7,311 nucleotides of DNA, taken from a bacterium. Its GTDB lineage: Bacteria; Zixibacteria; MSB-5A5; GN15; FEB-12. The stretch covers positions 1 through 7,311 of the forward strand of contig DAOUUR010000112.1 in NCBI GenBank assembly GCA_030668045.1, given 5' to 3'. Position 1 is the first letter of the stretch; every line of letters begins with the position of its first letter. Below are positions 1 to 6,781 of this stretch, piece after piece. Both the position numbers and the translations under genes were made by a program. The notes under the pieces were generated by a model. It worked only from the letters and a program-made list of their open reading frames with translations. It was not told the DNA's origin and did no database searches.

Positions 1-119
1 AACATAGCGATCACCGTCTTTCTCGGATTGGGACCATCGGAGTCGGAACATCCGGTCGCAAGAACAAACAGCGCGACCAATAGCATAACGATTAATCGAT
101 TTAACAATCGGGCTATCAT
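1..119 (-). CDS. Lipoprotein of unknown function, N-terminal part only
   Basis: An open frame of 39 complete codons begins at ATG 119-117 and runs off the left edge, so only the N-terminus is visible. It has a basic start (MIARLLNRL), a hydrophobic stretch at about residues 9-22 and a lipobox-like LATGC with Cys24, followed by SDSDGPNPRK. That is the layout of a signal-peptidase-II lipoprotein signal. The Asp at +3 rather than +2 gives no clear inner-membrane retention signal, so outer-membrane anchoring is possible. The start codon overlaps the TGA of the upstream porV-like gene (ATGA), which points to translational coupling. A weak purine-rich AGGGAAAG lies upstream. The mature domain is not in the window, so no function can be given. 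Coding status rests on the signal peptide, the frame and the coupling. Confidence 0.7.
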   Translation of the reverse strand, partial: MIARLLNRLIVMLLVALFVLATGCSDSDGPNPRKTVIAM

Positions 120-1096
120 CGACCAGCTTTCCCTGAGATTGTGATGCGGTGGCTGCCTCCCAGATCGGCGGCGGGCGAATATGAATACGATAGATGCCAT
201 CTTTCCTTGATATCGAAACCGGTGCCGAATGAGAGACCGGCCCACTTATCTTCCGAATCAGCGGCGCGGTAGTTGGAGCCAAAACTGTTCCATCCGAGCC
301 TGATATACAGCGGTTTGAAATGGAAATACTCACCGCCGATTGCAAAATCAATATCGTTGTCGGCCGGTACTATCAGATCCGATGTCAGCACTAATGGCAA
401 ACCACGAGGTTGGATCGAGACACCCGCCCGAAGAGTGAGCGGCAGGCTGTATTTTTCTTCGCCCAGGGCTGAGAGCTGTGTACCGAGATTCTGTACCATC
501 AGTCCGACCGAATTGCGGCCACGACTAAAAGTTCGCTTCAGGCCCAAATCCAGAGCCAGGCCAGTCGCAGAGTAGTCGTGCACTTTCTCATAGATAAACT
601 TGCCGGTAATACCGAGCGAAAGTTCTTCCCGCAGGCGACGGGCATAAGTGACAGCTATCAGCAGGTCGCCGCCGCTGAATTCTCCCAGAGTGTTTCCGAA
701 TCGGTCGGTCTCTGTAAAATCACCGTAGCTTAGATAATCAAGCTGCAATCCGAGACAACTGGTTGGTGGTCCGCGACGGTCTCCGAAACGTTTGATGTAG
801 CCGACAAAGCCGCTTTGAATATCCTCGAAATAGTTGAGATAGCCGAGGACATAACGGTCCTCTTCAAAAGAGATAATCCCCGCCGGGTTGTAGTAGAGCG
901 ACGATTCATCATCGGCCAGTCCGGTAAAAGCGCCACCCATCGCAACCGCCCGCGCACCAACATTGATTTTCAGGAAGGGAAAAGCGCTGGTTCCGGCGTC
1001 CTTGTTGATCTCTGCCGCGAAGGTTGTCTGCGGGAGGATCATCGTAGTGACAACTATCAGAATGGCTACTTGTAGAATCGTACGAAGTTTCATCAT
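116..1096 (-). CDS. PorV/PorQ-family outer-membrane beta-barrel protein
   Basis: This 326-aa protein has a classic signal peptide (KLR, a hydrophobic core at residues 7-21, then TTFA|AE with likely cleavage after Ala27). The mature N-terminus carries the hallmark of the PorV/PorQ (UPF0164) family: GTSAFPFLKINVGARAVAMG at 35-54, then GGAF, LADD at 60-63 and LYYNPAG at 67-73. The rest alternates short aromatic and glycine-rich strands (YLNYFEDI, GYIKRFGD, LSLGITGKFIYEK, HLSYSYSP), as expected of a FadL-like barrel in the outer membrane. In Bacteroidetes, PorV shuttles type IX secretion substrates. Many homologues outside that phylum lack a T9SS, and no other T9SS gene is visible here, so the role is open. 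A good Shine-Dalgarno (GAGGAA, 1105-1100) serves either of two adjacent ATGs; the second would give 325 aa. It lies 46 bp after lptE and overlaps the next gene by 4 bp. Confidence 0.88.
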   Translation of the reverse strand: MMKLRTILQVAILIVVTTMILPQTTFAAEINKDAGTSAFPFLKINVGARAVAMGGAFTGLADDESSLYYNPAGIISFEEDRYVLGYLNYFEDIQSGFVGYIKRFGDRRGPPTSCLGLQLDYLSYGDFTETDRFGNTLGEFSGGDLLIAVTYARRLREELSLGITGKFIYEKVHDYSATGLALDLGLKRTFSRGRNSVGLMVQNLGTQLSALGEEKYSLPLTLRAGVSIQPRGLPLVLTSDLIVPADNDIDFAIGGEYFHFKPLYIRLGWNSFGSNYRAADSEDKWAGLSFGTGFDIKERWHLSYSYSPAADLGGSHRITISGKAGR

Positions 1097-1099
1097 TAT

Positions 1100-1105
1100 T
1101 TCCTC
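1100..1105 (-). promoter_or_regulatory. Shine-Dalgarno site of the porV-like gene
   Basis: GAGGAA on the minus strand precedes two consecutive ATG codons (1096-1094 and 1093-1091). Spacing from GAGG is 5 nt to the first ATG and 8 nt to the second, so the second may be the one used. This is the clearest ribosome-binding site of the minus-strand cluster; hutI, lptE and the glycosyltransferase gene lack a comparable one. Confidence 0.7.
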
Positions 1106-1142
1106 AGTCTGTTTTATTTGGACCGCGACGTTGCGATCGGGG

Positions 1143-1628
1143 CTACCAACTCCTGGTTGTCTTGTTCAGTATTGACTCCACGAGATAACCGACCGCCTTG
1201 TTCTGAGCATCCTCTTCGGTTTCCTCCAGAACATCGTAGAGACCGGTTTGACTCATTCTCTCTTTCCATATTTCCGAATCATCGGATGGTTTTTTCAGAG
1301 TGATATCAAAAACCATCACCACCTGGTATTCCTGAATCTGATCGTTCTGATCATAGGTATAGGGTCGGCGGTCGTAAGAAACCAGCGAACCGATGAGCAC
1401 CGCGTCGGCTTTGTCGGAGCTGACAATTTTCATGTTGCCATCGGCAATAAAAGCATCAATTACCAGATCCGTCATCTGATCGGCAAGACCGTACTCCGCC
1501 GACTGGTTGTCAAACCGCTCAATCGCAATCGCCGCGATATCCGACTTCCCCCGGGGATTAAACGTATATACGCCACATCCGATCAGAATCGGGAAAATAA
1601 CAGCCAGCCACAGAGATCGTACCATCAT
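1143..1628 (-). CDS. lptE: LptE-like LPS-assembly lipoprotein
   Basis: This 161-aa protein starts MMVRSLWLAVIFPILIGCGV. It has a short lipoprotein signal with lipobox LIGC, so Cys18 would be lipidated, and Gly at +2 favours the outer membrane. After the cysteine come VYTFNPRGK, then AIAIERFDNQSAEYGLADQMT, matching the LptE pattern of a strand, an N-terminal FxN element and an amphipathic helix. Later there are strands (KADAVLIGSLVSY, YQVVMVFDITLK) and a C-terminal helix ending LVESILNK. LptE plugs the LptD barrel and helps deliver lipopolysaccharide to the outer leaflet. LptE sequences diverge strongly, so the family call is good but not certain; a generic small outer-membrane lipoprotein is the alternative. 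It lies 35 bp after hutI and 46 bp before the porV-like gene. No clear Shine-Dalgarno precedes either ATG (1628 or 1625), and an in-frame TAA shortly upstream excludes a longer start. No lptD is in view. Confidence 0.75.
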   Translation of the reverse strand: MMVRSLWLAVIFPILIGCGVYTFNPRGKSDIAAIAIERFDNQSAEYGLADQMTDLVIDAFIADGNMKIVSSDKADAVLIGSLVSYDRRPYTYDQNDQIQEYQVVMVFDITLKKPSDDSEIWKERMSQTGLYDVLEETEEDAQNKAVGYLVESILNKTTRSW

Positions 1629-1663
1629 ACTTTTAACCCGTTAAGCACTCCATCGTTCCAGCC

Positions 1664-2935
1664 TCAGAAAGTGCCGATTACAATTTTTCCCTTCTTGATC
1701 ACACCGGTTACCAGATTGACACCGTAATGATACGGTAATTCTCGATAATCCGCCATATCCCAGATAGTGAGATCGGCGGGCAGGCCCTGACCCAACTGTC
1801 CGATTTTTCCACCCTGATCAATGGCACAGGCCGCATTGACGGTGACCGCAGAGATAGCTTCAGCAGCAGTCAGCCGCATTTGAAGAGCAGCCAGCGAGAT
1901 TATCAGCGACGTTGATTCGGTGCAGCTTGAGCCTGGGTTACAGTCGGTGGAGAGCGCCACAGTCACGCCTCTTTCGATCATTTTTCGAGCCGGTGCGTAC
2001 TGATTGCCGCGAAGAGCGAATGTTGTTCCGGGTAGCAGGACCGCTACCGTCCCTGAATTTGCCATGGCGCTGATTCCGGTATCGGAGACATAGACCAGGT
2101 GGTCGGCGGACACCGCTCCCATCGAAGCAGCCAGCTCGGCGCCACCGGTAGATTTTAGTTCGTCGGCATGAAATTTCAGTTTGAGTCCCGAATCTTTGGC
2201 CGCCTGCTGGATTCTCCGTGATTGCTCGATATCAAAGACACCTTCCTCGCAGAAGATATCTGAGAATTGGGCCAGCTTTCTCTCGGTGACGGCCGGGATC
2301 ATTTCGTTTATAACCAGTTCTACATATTCGTTTCGTTTCGACCGATATTCATCCGGGACTTCGTGAGCACCAAGGAAAGTGGGGACAAGGTCAATCGGTT
2401 GTTTCTCATCAAGATCGCTGATAATCTCAAGTTGCCGAAGTTCCGATTCGGTCGAGAGGCCGTACCCTGATTTCGCTTCGCAGGTTGTTACGCCGTGTTG
2501 CAGCAGGCGATCAAGACGTTTGAGGGTTCGGTTGGTCAGGAGGTCGGTAGATGATTCTCTCAGGTCACGCACCGAGGCTCGAATACCACCGCCAGCCTCG
2601 GCGATTTCCATGTAGGTCTTACCGAGAGTCCGCATCTCAAATTCGTTTTCGCGCGTCATAGAGAAAACCGGATGAGTGTGCGGATCAATCAGACCGGGCA
2701 TCACGACCGCACCGTCGACATCAATTACCTTACACCCCTCCGCCAGAACGGCGCGACCTTCAATCTCTTCGGATTTGCCAACCGCCAGGATTTCACTTCC
2801 GGTAATGGCAACGCCGCCGTTCTCAATCAGGCCGAGATTATTCATGGCATCGCCCAGTCGTGGCACCGGACCGGCCATAGTTACAAGCTGACCTATGTTC
2901 TTGATAAGGAGGGTTGTTTTCTTCTCGGTAGTCAT
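1664..2935 (-). CDS. hutI: Imidazolonepropionase (EC 3.5.2.7)
   Basis: This is the third enzyme of histidine degradation: it hydrolyses 4-imidazolone-5-propanoate to N-formimino-L-glutamate in the cytoplasm. The 423-aa length is normal for HutI of the amidohydrolase superfamily. Visible motifs are LLIKNIGQLVTM at 9-20 (typical N-terminus), PGLIDPHTHPVF at 80-91 with metal-binding His86 and His88, EAKSGYGL at 153-160 (substrate loop), LGAHEVP at 188-194, FCEEGVFD at 229-236, KFHADEL at 254-260 with metal ligand His256 and catalytic-type Glu259, ADHL with His279, and STDCNPGS at 329-336 with Asp331. All expected metal and catalytic residues are present, so it should be active. The start at ATG 2935 keeps the conserved N-terminus. 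There is no Shine-Dalgarno, but a promoter-like -10 box lies 6 nt upstream. It is separated from hutU by a glycosyltransferase gene and followed by lptE. Confidence 0.96.
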   Translation of the reverse strand: MTTEKKTTLLIKNIGQLVTMAGPVPRLGDAMNNLGLIENGGVAITGSEILAVGKSEEIEGRAVLAEGCKVIDVDGAVVMPGLIDPHTHPVFSMTRENEFEMRTLGKTYMEIAEAGGGIRASVRDLRESSTDLLTNRTLKRLDRLLQHGVTTCEAKSGYGLSTESELRQLEIISDLDEKQPIDLVPTFLGAHEVPDEYRSKRNEYVELVINEMIPAVTERKLAQFSDIFCEEGVFDIEQSRRIQQAAKDSGLKLKFHADELKSTGGAELAASMGAVSADHLVYVSDTGISAMANSGTVAVLLPGTTFALRGNQYAPARKMIERGVTVALSTDCNPGSSCTESTSLIISLAALQMRLTAAEAISAVTVNAACAIDQGGKIGQLGQGLPADLTIWDMADYRELPYHYGVNLVTGVIKKGKIVIGTF

Positions 2936-2941
2936 ACGGCG

Positions 2942-2969
2942 AATATAGGACTCAGGGTGAACATATCAA
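2942..2969 (-). promoter_or_regulatory. Candidate internal promoter for a leaderless hutI mRNA
   Basis: On the minus strand, TTGATA (2969-2964) and TATATT (2947-2942) are separated by 16 bp, and six bases (CGCCGT) lie between the -10 box and the hutI ATG at 2935. Transcription would begin at or within a base of the start codon, which matches the known layout of leaderless genes and explains why no Shine-Dalgarno is present. The site fills the 36-bp gap after the glycosyltransferase stop. The match to sigma70 consensus is 5/6 at both boxes. Use in the cell is inferred. Confidence 0.5.
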
Positions 2970-2971
2970 AT

Positions 2972-4390
2972 TCATTCTTTCAGTTTGTAGCAATACAACG
3001 GACCGATTGCCTTCGCGGTGTCTTCGAAGTAGTGTTCGAGCGAGTCCAGGTATTCCTCTATCGGCTGGTCCAGCACGATGTATTTGCCGCCCAGTTGGAC
3101 ATACTTCTCAACCGTTGCCAGCGTGGCGCCCCTAAGTAGTGGCCACCCTTTGCGATTGAGCTGGTAAAGACGAATGGCGTTAGTGTTATCGCGCACCATG
3201 ACCAGGGCATCGGGAGGAATGACACGGTCGACATCGGCTCGCACCTGGTAGTAGGTTTCAGTCTCACCCAGACGGCTGCCTACTCGGATGTAGGCGCCAA
3301 TGGGCGCAAGGATGACAAGTCCGATTGCAATCGCCCTGTATATCCGGCCGTCAGTGTACAGTCTGTAGAGACCGTGCCCCGTAATTGCTGCGACCGGAGG
3401 AACAATTACCAGTGTGTAATAATCATGACTGCAGGCGTGGGCCGCCACCTGGGTGAAGAGAAGATATGCCGCTAGTATCCACATCAGGTAAGGACCGAGC
3501 CGCTTCGTTTTCAAGCCGGTCCACAGACCGATCACAAACACCGGGAGAAAGTGCCACCCGATCCAGAGTTCCCACGGCCATTGCAGTAGAAGTTTTTTGT
3601 AGAAGATCACCTGAGTAAGGAGCGAATAGTCCCCCAGCATATGTCCCATGTAGAATGCCGTTGTTCCGTGTACTTCGGCCATCTGGCGTGCATGCAGAAA
3701 CCATCCCAGCGTCAGTGCAAAGGACAACACGAAATAGCAGGCGAGTCGCAGCAAACCTCTCCGGTTCCGTTTTTCTTTCGTCCACCAGAAATAGAAAAAC
3801 GGGAGGTAGATCATCAGGCCAAGTGGCTTGATTGTAGCAGAGATGATCAGGAGTATGGCCGAACCTACCCATTGATGAGGGCGATTACATTCAAGGAATT
3901 TCAGGTAGTAGTAGACGGAGCCCAACAGCAGCGTCAACATCCATATGTCAGGCATGATCTTGAATGAGTAGAAGAAGAAAAGTGGAGTAAAGGCCAAGAT
4001 GATAGCGGCAAAAGTGGCTGGCCCCGGACCCGATAGAAGGCTGACAATCCGAAAGATCAACCAGAGACCGATACATCCAGCCAATAGCGTCAGCAGTCTT
4101 GGGATGGCGTGACTAAAACCGAAGACCTGGAACAGCAGCGCTGACAAATAATGATAGACAGGAAATTCCGTTCCGGTTATACCGGACGTATTGCCGCGCT
4201 CATTGACGCGTGGCTCCAGGAAGGACATGTCCTCATAATAATAGTTAGCGATGATGGATGTTGTGTCAGATTCGCGCCAGTGGTGGTATCCGTTCGGTGG
4301 AGCATTGATGTAGTACAGGTGACAAATGATATAGACGACCACCGCTCCGAGGAAAAGGAGTCTGTATTCTTTTGTGCGATTGGCGTTCAC
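2972..4390 (-). CDS. GT-C membrane glycosyltransferase, GT39/ArnT-like (PMT_2 type)
   Basis: This 472-aa polytopic membrane protein has a first helix at about 11-29, an outside loop with HHWRESDT at 36-43 (the acidic residues expected to be catalytic in GT-C enzymes: Glu40 and Asp42), PVYHYLSALLFQVFG at 77-91 and RLLTLLAG at 98-105. Further helices lie at about 125-141, 147-164, 176-203, 213-233, 278-291, 299-316, 324-340 and 352-368. MPDIW at 146-150 resembles the conserved D-containing motif of PMT_2 proteins. A C-terminal soluble part (about 376-472) follows. Family members transfer a sugar from a polyprenyl-phosphate donor to lipid A, protein or glycan; the acceptor here cannot be read. 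The start is GTG (4390-4388) without an evident Shine-Dalgarno. Upstream in-frame codons offer no better start, and a GTG at codon 17 would cut the first helix. It sits between hutU and hutI, 36 bp from each. Confidence 0.85.
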   Translation of the reverse strand: MNANRTKEYRLLFLGAVVVYIICHLYYINAPPNGYHHWRESDTTSIIANYYYEDMSFLEPRVNERGNTSGITGTEFPVYHYLSALLFQVFGFSHAIPRLLTLLAGCIGLWLIFRIVSLLSGPGPATFAAIILAFTPLFFFYSFKIMPDIWMLTLLLGSVYYYLKFLECNRPHQWVGSAILLIISATIKPLGLMIYLPFFYFWWTKEKRNRRGLLRLACYFVLSFALTLGWFLHARQMAEVHGTTAFYMGHMLGDYSLLTQVIFYKKLLLQWPWELWIGWHFLPVFVIGLWTGLKTKRLGPYLMWILAAYLLFTQVAAHACSHDYYTLVIVPPVAAITGHGLYRLYTDGRIYRAIAIGLVILAPIGAYIRVGSRLGETETYYQVRADVDRVIPPDALVMVRDNTNAIRLYQLNRKGWPLLRGATLATVEKYVQLGGKYIVLDQPIEEYLDSLEHYFEDTAKAIGPLYCYKLKE

Positions 4391-4426
4391 TCGTTCGGCG
4401 GCGTGAATCGGACTGCCCGGCTCCCG

Positions 4427-6079
4427 CTAACCCTTCATCGGAATCTTCACTTTGTGTTTTTTGGCAAACTTGCGGGCGTCTTCGTAACCGGCATCGGCGT
4501 GCCGCATAATACCGGTGCCGGGGTCGTTGGTCAGGACACGGTTGAGACGCTCGCCCATCTCTTTGGAACCATCGGCCAACACAACCATTCCGGCATGGAT
4601 CGAATTACCGATCCCCACCCCGCCGCCATGATGTATCGACACCCAGCTTGCACCTGAGATTGCATTCAGCATACCGTTGAGAAGCGGCCAGTCGGCGATA
4701 GCATCGGAGCCATCGAGCATGCCCTCTGTTTCGCGATTAGGAGAAGCGACGCTTCCGCAGTCGAGATGGTCACGTCCGATCACCACCGGCCCGGAAATCT
4801 TGCCCTTCTTGATGTAGGTGTTGATGATATCGCCGAACTTCGCCCGCTCACCGTAACCTAGCCAGCAGATACGCGATGGTAACCCCTGGAAGGCTATTTT
4901 CTCCGAAGCCAGCTTGATCCAACGTATCAGCGACTTGTTATGGGCAAAATTGTCATATATGATCTGGTCGGTGGTGTGGATGTCTTTTGGATCGCCCGAC
5001 AATGCCGCCCACCGGAACGGGCCTTTTCCCTCGCAAAAGAGAGGCCGGATGTAGGCCGGGACGAATCCGGGATAATCAAAAGCGTTTTTCAACCCGCCGG
5101 TTTCTGCCTGACCGCGCAGATTGTTACCGTAGTCAAAAACAACCGCACCCGCCTTCTGGAATTTCAGCATCGCTCCACACTGTCGCGCCATCGATTTGAA
5201 CGATCGTTCGATGTACCCTTGCGCATCTTTCTTGCGCAAGCGTTTCGCTTCGATCATCGTCAGACCTTCTGGTATGTAGCCGTGCAGTTCGTCATGGGCC
5301 GAGGTTTGATCGGTGACAACATCGGGGACGATACCACGCCGGAAAATCTCCGGGGATATCTCAGCACAGTTACCGATCAGACCGATTGATATCGGTTCGC
5401 GTTTCTTGGTATGCTCTTTGATCAACTGGATCGCCCGGTCGAGGGTCTTGACTTTGACATCACAGAACCCCTGTTTGACGCGGCGGTTGATCCGGGATTC
5501 GTCGACCTCAACACATAGCACCGAGGCTCCGGCCATCGTTCCGGCCAATGGTTGCGCCCCGCCCATACCACCCATCCCGCCGGTGAGGATCCATCGGTCG
5601 GAAAGATCACCGCCAAAATGTTTCTCACCGATAGCGGCAAACGTTTCGTATGTACCCTGGATGATTCCCTGCGTGCCGATATAAATCCAGCTGCCGGCGG
5701 TCATCCGGCCGTACATAGTCAGGCCGAGCTTTTCATACTCGCGGAACTTCTCCCATGTCGCCCACGCCGGTACCAGATGCGAGTTGGCAATCAACACCCG
5801 CGGAGAATGTTCATGCGTCCTGAATATCCCCACCGGTTTACCCGACTGTACCAGCAGCGTCTCGTCATTCTTCAGCGCCTTTAAAGACTTAACAATGGCA
5901 GCATAACTCTCCCAGTTGCGGGCTGCTTTGCCGGTGCCGCCATAGACGATTAACTCATCGGGTTTTTCGGCAACTTCGGGATCAAGATTGTTATTGAGCA
6001 TTCTAAGGGCGGCTTCCTGATGCCATCCTTTGCAGGAGAGCTTGAGTCCGCGCGCCGCTTTAACTTTTTTCGGTTTCAT
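4427..6079 (-). CDS. hutU: Urocanate hydratase (urocanase, EC 4.2.1.49)
   Basis: This is the second enzyme of histidine degradation: it adds water to urocanate to give 4-imidazolone-5-propanoate, using tightly bound NAD+ as an electrophile. The 550-aa length matches the family (about 550-560). Motifs in order are [11 protein letters not shown] at 46-56, [10 protein letters not shown] at 91-100, [14 protein letters not shown] at 167-180 (glycine-rich NAD-binding region), DQTSAHD at 257-263, the urocanase signature [16 protein letters not shown] at 397-411 including the conserved Cys405, [19 protein letters not shown] at 435-453, and HHGGGVGIG at 483-491. Nothing is missing, so a full-length active enzyme is expected. 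The start ATG 6079 has a GGAGA Shine-Dalgarno 6 nt upstream and a sigma70-like promoter about 35-65 bp upstream. It is the first gene of the minus-strand cluster. No hutH (histidine ammonia-lyase) or formiminoglutamate-processing gene is in the window. Confidence 0.98.
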   Translation of the reverse strand: MKPKKVKAARGLKLSCKGWHQEAALRMLNNNLDPEVAEKPDELIVYGGTGKAARNWESYAAIVKSLKALKNDETLLVQSGKPVGIFRTHEHSPRVLIANSHLVPAWATWEKFREYEKLGLTMYGRMTAGSWIYIGTQGIIQGTYETFAAIGEKHFGGDLSDRWILTGGMGGMGGAQPLAGTMAGASVLCVEVDESRINRRVKQGFCDVKVKTLDRAIQLIKEHTKKREPISIGLIGNCAEISPEIFRRGIVPDVVTDQTSAHDELHGYIPEGLTMIEAKRLRKKDAQGYIERSFKSMARQCGAMLKFQKAGAVVFDYGNNLRGQAETGGLKNAFDYPGFVPAYIRPLFCEGKGPFRWAALSGDPKDIHTTDQIIYDNFAHNKSLIRWIKLASEKIAFQGLPSRICWLGYGERAKFGDIINTYIKKGKISGPVVIGRDHLDCGSVASPNRETEGMLDGSDAIADWPLLNGMLNAISGASWVSIHHGGGVGIGNSIHAGMVVLADGSKEMGERLNRVLTNDPGTGIMRHADAGYEDARKFAKKHKVKIPMKG

Positions 6080-6114
6080 CTATTCTCCAGTGTCGATTAG
6101 AGGTACTGATGGAT

Positions 6115-6143
6115 AATATAATAACGCAGCTTGCTGTGGTCAA
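6115..6143 (-). promoter_or_regulatory. Candidate promoter of hutU and the minus-strand cluster
   Basis: On the minus strand TTGACC (6143-6138) and TATATT (6120-6115) are separated by exactly 17 bp. Start of transcription would fall near 6108, giving a leader of about 28 nt that carries the GGAGA site of hutU. Both boxes match sigma70 consensus at 5/6. No clear operator palindrome was seen around it, so no regulator such as HutC can be proposed. Confidence 0.6.
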
Positions 6144-6176
6144 TCGGGTTGTTTCTCAGGCATGGCCGGTTAGGGG

Positions 6177-6206
6177 TTGCGCTGGATGGGAGTAATTGTC
6201 TATAAT
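6177..6206 (+). promoter_or_regulatory. Candidate promoter of the cupin gene
   Basis: TTGCGC (6177-6182) and a perfect TATAAT (6201-6206) are 18 bp apart, placing the transcript start near 6213 and leaving a leader of about 63 nt. The -35 boxes of this promoter and the divergent hutU promoter are 33 bp apart, so one bound regulator could affect both. The sequence from 6169 to 6206 closely resembles the promoter at 6724-6752. Confidence 0.55.
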
Positions 6207-6260
6207 TGTTAAGACACACCATATTACACACTGACTCTCGTGCCGGTACGGCCTGAGGAG

Positions 6261-6267
6261 AAGGGAG
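6261..6267 (+). promoter_or_regulatory. Shine-Dalgarno that fixes the cupin start
   Basis: AAGGGAG lies 8 nt before ATG 6276, with a second purine run, GAGGAG, at 6255-6260. This favours the ATG over the in-frame GTG at 6240, which has no ribosome-binding site and would add 12 residues that do not look like part of the cupin domain. CCGGT (6243-6247) could pair with ACCGG (6268-6272) and enclose the site, but the stem is short. Confidence 0.65.
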
Positions 6268-6275
6268 ACCGGATT

Positions 6276-6686
6276 ATGAAAGATGGCAAGGGCAAGGTAG
6301 GACCACTACGACCTGATGAGACCGATATCCGGAAATTATTCGCTCAAGTAGAGGGCTATTTTTCGCCGAAAGTGATCGGCGCCGTAAACGACGTATATGT
6401 CAAGATCACGCGCGTTAAGGGTGACGATGTTCCCTGGCACACCCATGATAATGAGGACGAACTTTTCTACATCGTGAAGGGTTCTCTTATGATGGTTCTG
6501 GAAAACGAGGAACCGTTCGCCCTGAACGAAGGCGGAATTTTCATAGTGCCTCAAGGTGTGGAGCATCGGGTGTATTCGGAGCAGGAGTGCTGGGTCCTGC
6601 TTATTGAGAATGCGGAGACGAAACATACCGGGGATGTCCAGTCCGGCATTACCAAGACTGTCGACCAGCAACTGGGGCAGGCATAG
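6276..6686 (+). CDS. Small single-domain cupin protein
   Basis: This 136-aa soluble protein has both cupin motifs complete. Motif 1 is G49-x5-H55-x-H57-x4-E62-x6-G69 (WHTHDNEDELFYIVKG at 54-69) and motif 2 is G86-x5-P92-x-G94-x2-H97 (GGIFIVPQGVEH). His55, His57, Glu62 and His97 form the usual metal site. The segment YFSPKVIGAVNDVYVKITRV at 28-47 and the ending ETKHTGDV at 114-121 match a widespread family of small cupins of unknown substrate (homologues usually read NTG where this has HTG). These are often loosely annotated as mannose-6-phosphate-isomerase-like, but there is no support for that activity here. The start at ATG 6276 is chosen for its Shine-Dalgarno; GTG 6240 would give 148 aa. 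It is divergent from hutU, has its own promoter and is followed by a 95-bp gap. A link with histidine degradation is only positional. Confidence 0.88.
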   Translation: MKDGKGKVGPLRPDETDIRKLFAQVEGYFSPKVIGAVNDVYVKITRVKGDDVPWHTHDNEDELFYIVKGSLMMVLENEEPFALNEGGIFIVPQGVEHRVYSEQECWVLLIENAETKHTGDVQSGITKTVDQQLGQA

Positions 6687-6723
6687 CCGGTTTTAATACA
6701 GGCATTGTTTGCCCTGTTAGCGG

Positions 6724-6752
6724 TTGCGCCGGGAGAGACGGTTGTCTATATT
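6724..6752 (+). promoter_or_regulatory. Candidate promoter of the P-loop NTPase gene
   Basis: TTGCGC (6724-6729) and TATATT (6747-6752) are 17 bp apart. The start of transcription would lie near 6759, leaving a leader of about 23 nt with a purine-rich AAAGGGGAAG (6764-6773) before ATG 6782. The -35 box is identical to that of the cupin promoter and TTGTCTATA is shared around the -10 box, suggesting that the NTPase gene is a separate transcription unit from the cupin gene. Confidence 0.55.
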
Positions 6753-6781
6753 GGGCGAAAGGGAAAGGGGAAGTGTCTAGT

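Noticed and set aside
1113..1139. Short inverted repeat between lptE and the porV-like gene
   Set aside because: The stem is about six pairs with one wobble and is followed by an A-rich, not T-rich, stretch; not a credible terminator.
2902..2914. Strong Shine-Dalgarno-like AAGGAGGG on the plus strand
   Set aside because: It is inside hutI on the opposite strand, and no plausible plus-strand gene begins after it.
2672..3139. Plus-strand open frame of 155 codons across the hutI / glycosyltransferase junction
   Set aside because: It lies antisense to two well-supported genes, has no recognisable motif or ribosome site, and its sequence is explained by their codons.
4940..5389. Plus-strand open frame of 149 codons inside hutU
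   Set aside because: It is antisense to the conserved core of urocanase, including the DQTSAHD region; no domain or start signal.
6240..6275. In-frame GTG start for the cupin protein
   Set aside because: No ribosome-binding site precedes it, while ATG 6276 has a well-spaced AAGGGAG; the extra 12 residues overlap the ribosome site itself.
6336..6671. Minus-strand open frame of 111 codons opposite the cupin gene
   Set aside because: The cupin motifs on the other strand explain the sequence fully; no promoter or ribosome site for this frame.
6698..6717. Possible terminator hairpin after the cupin gene
   Set aside because: The stem is imperfect (one bulge), there is no run of T after it, and its right arm overlaps the promoter-like element of the next gene.
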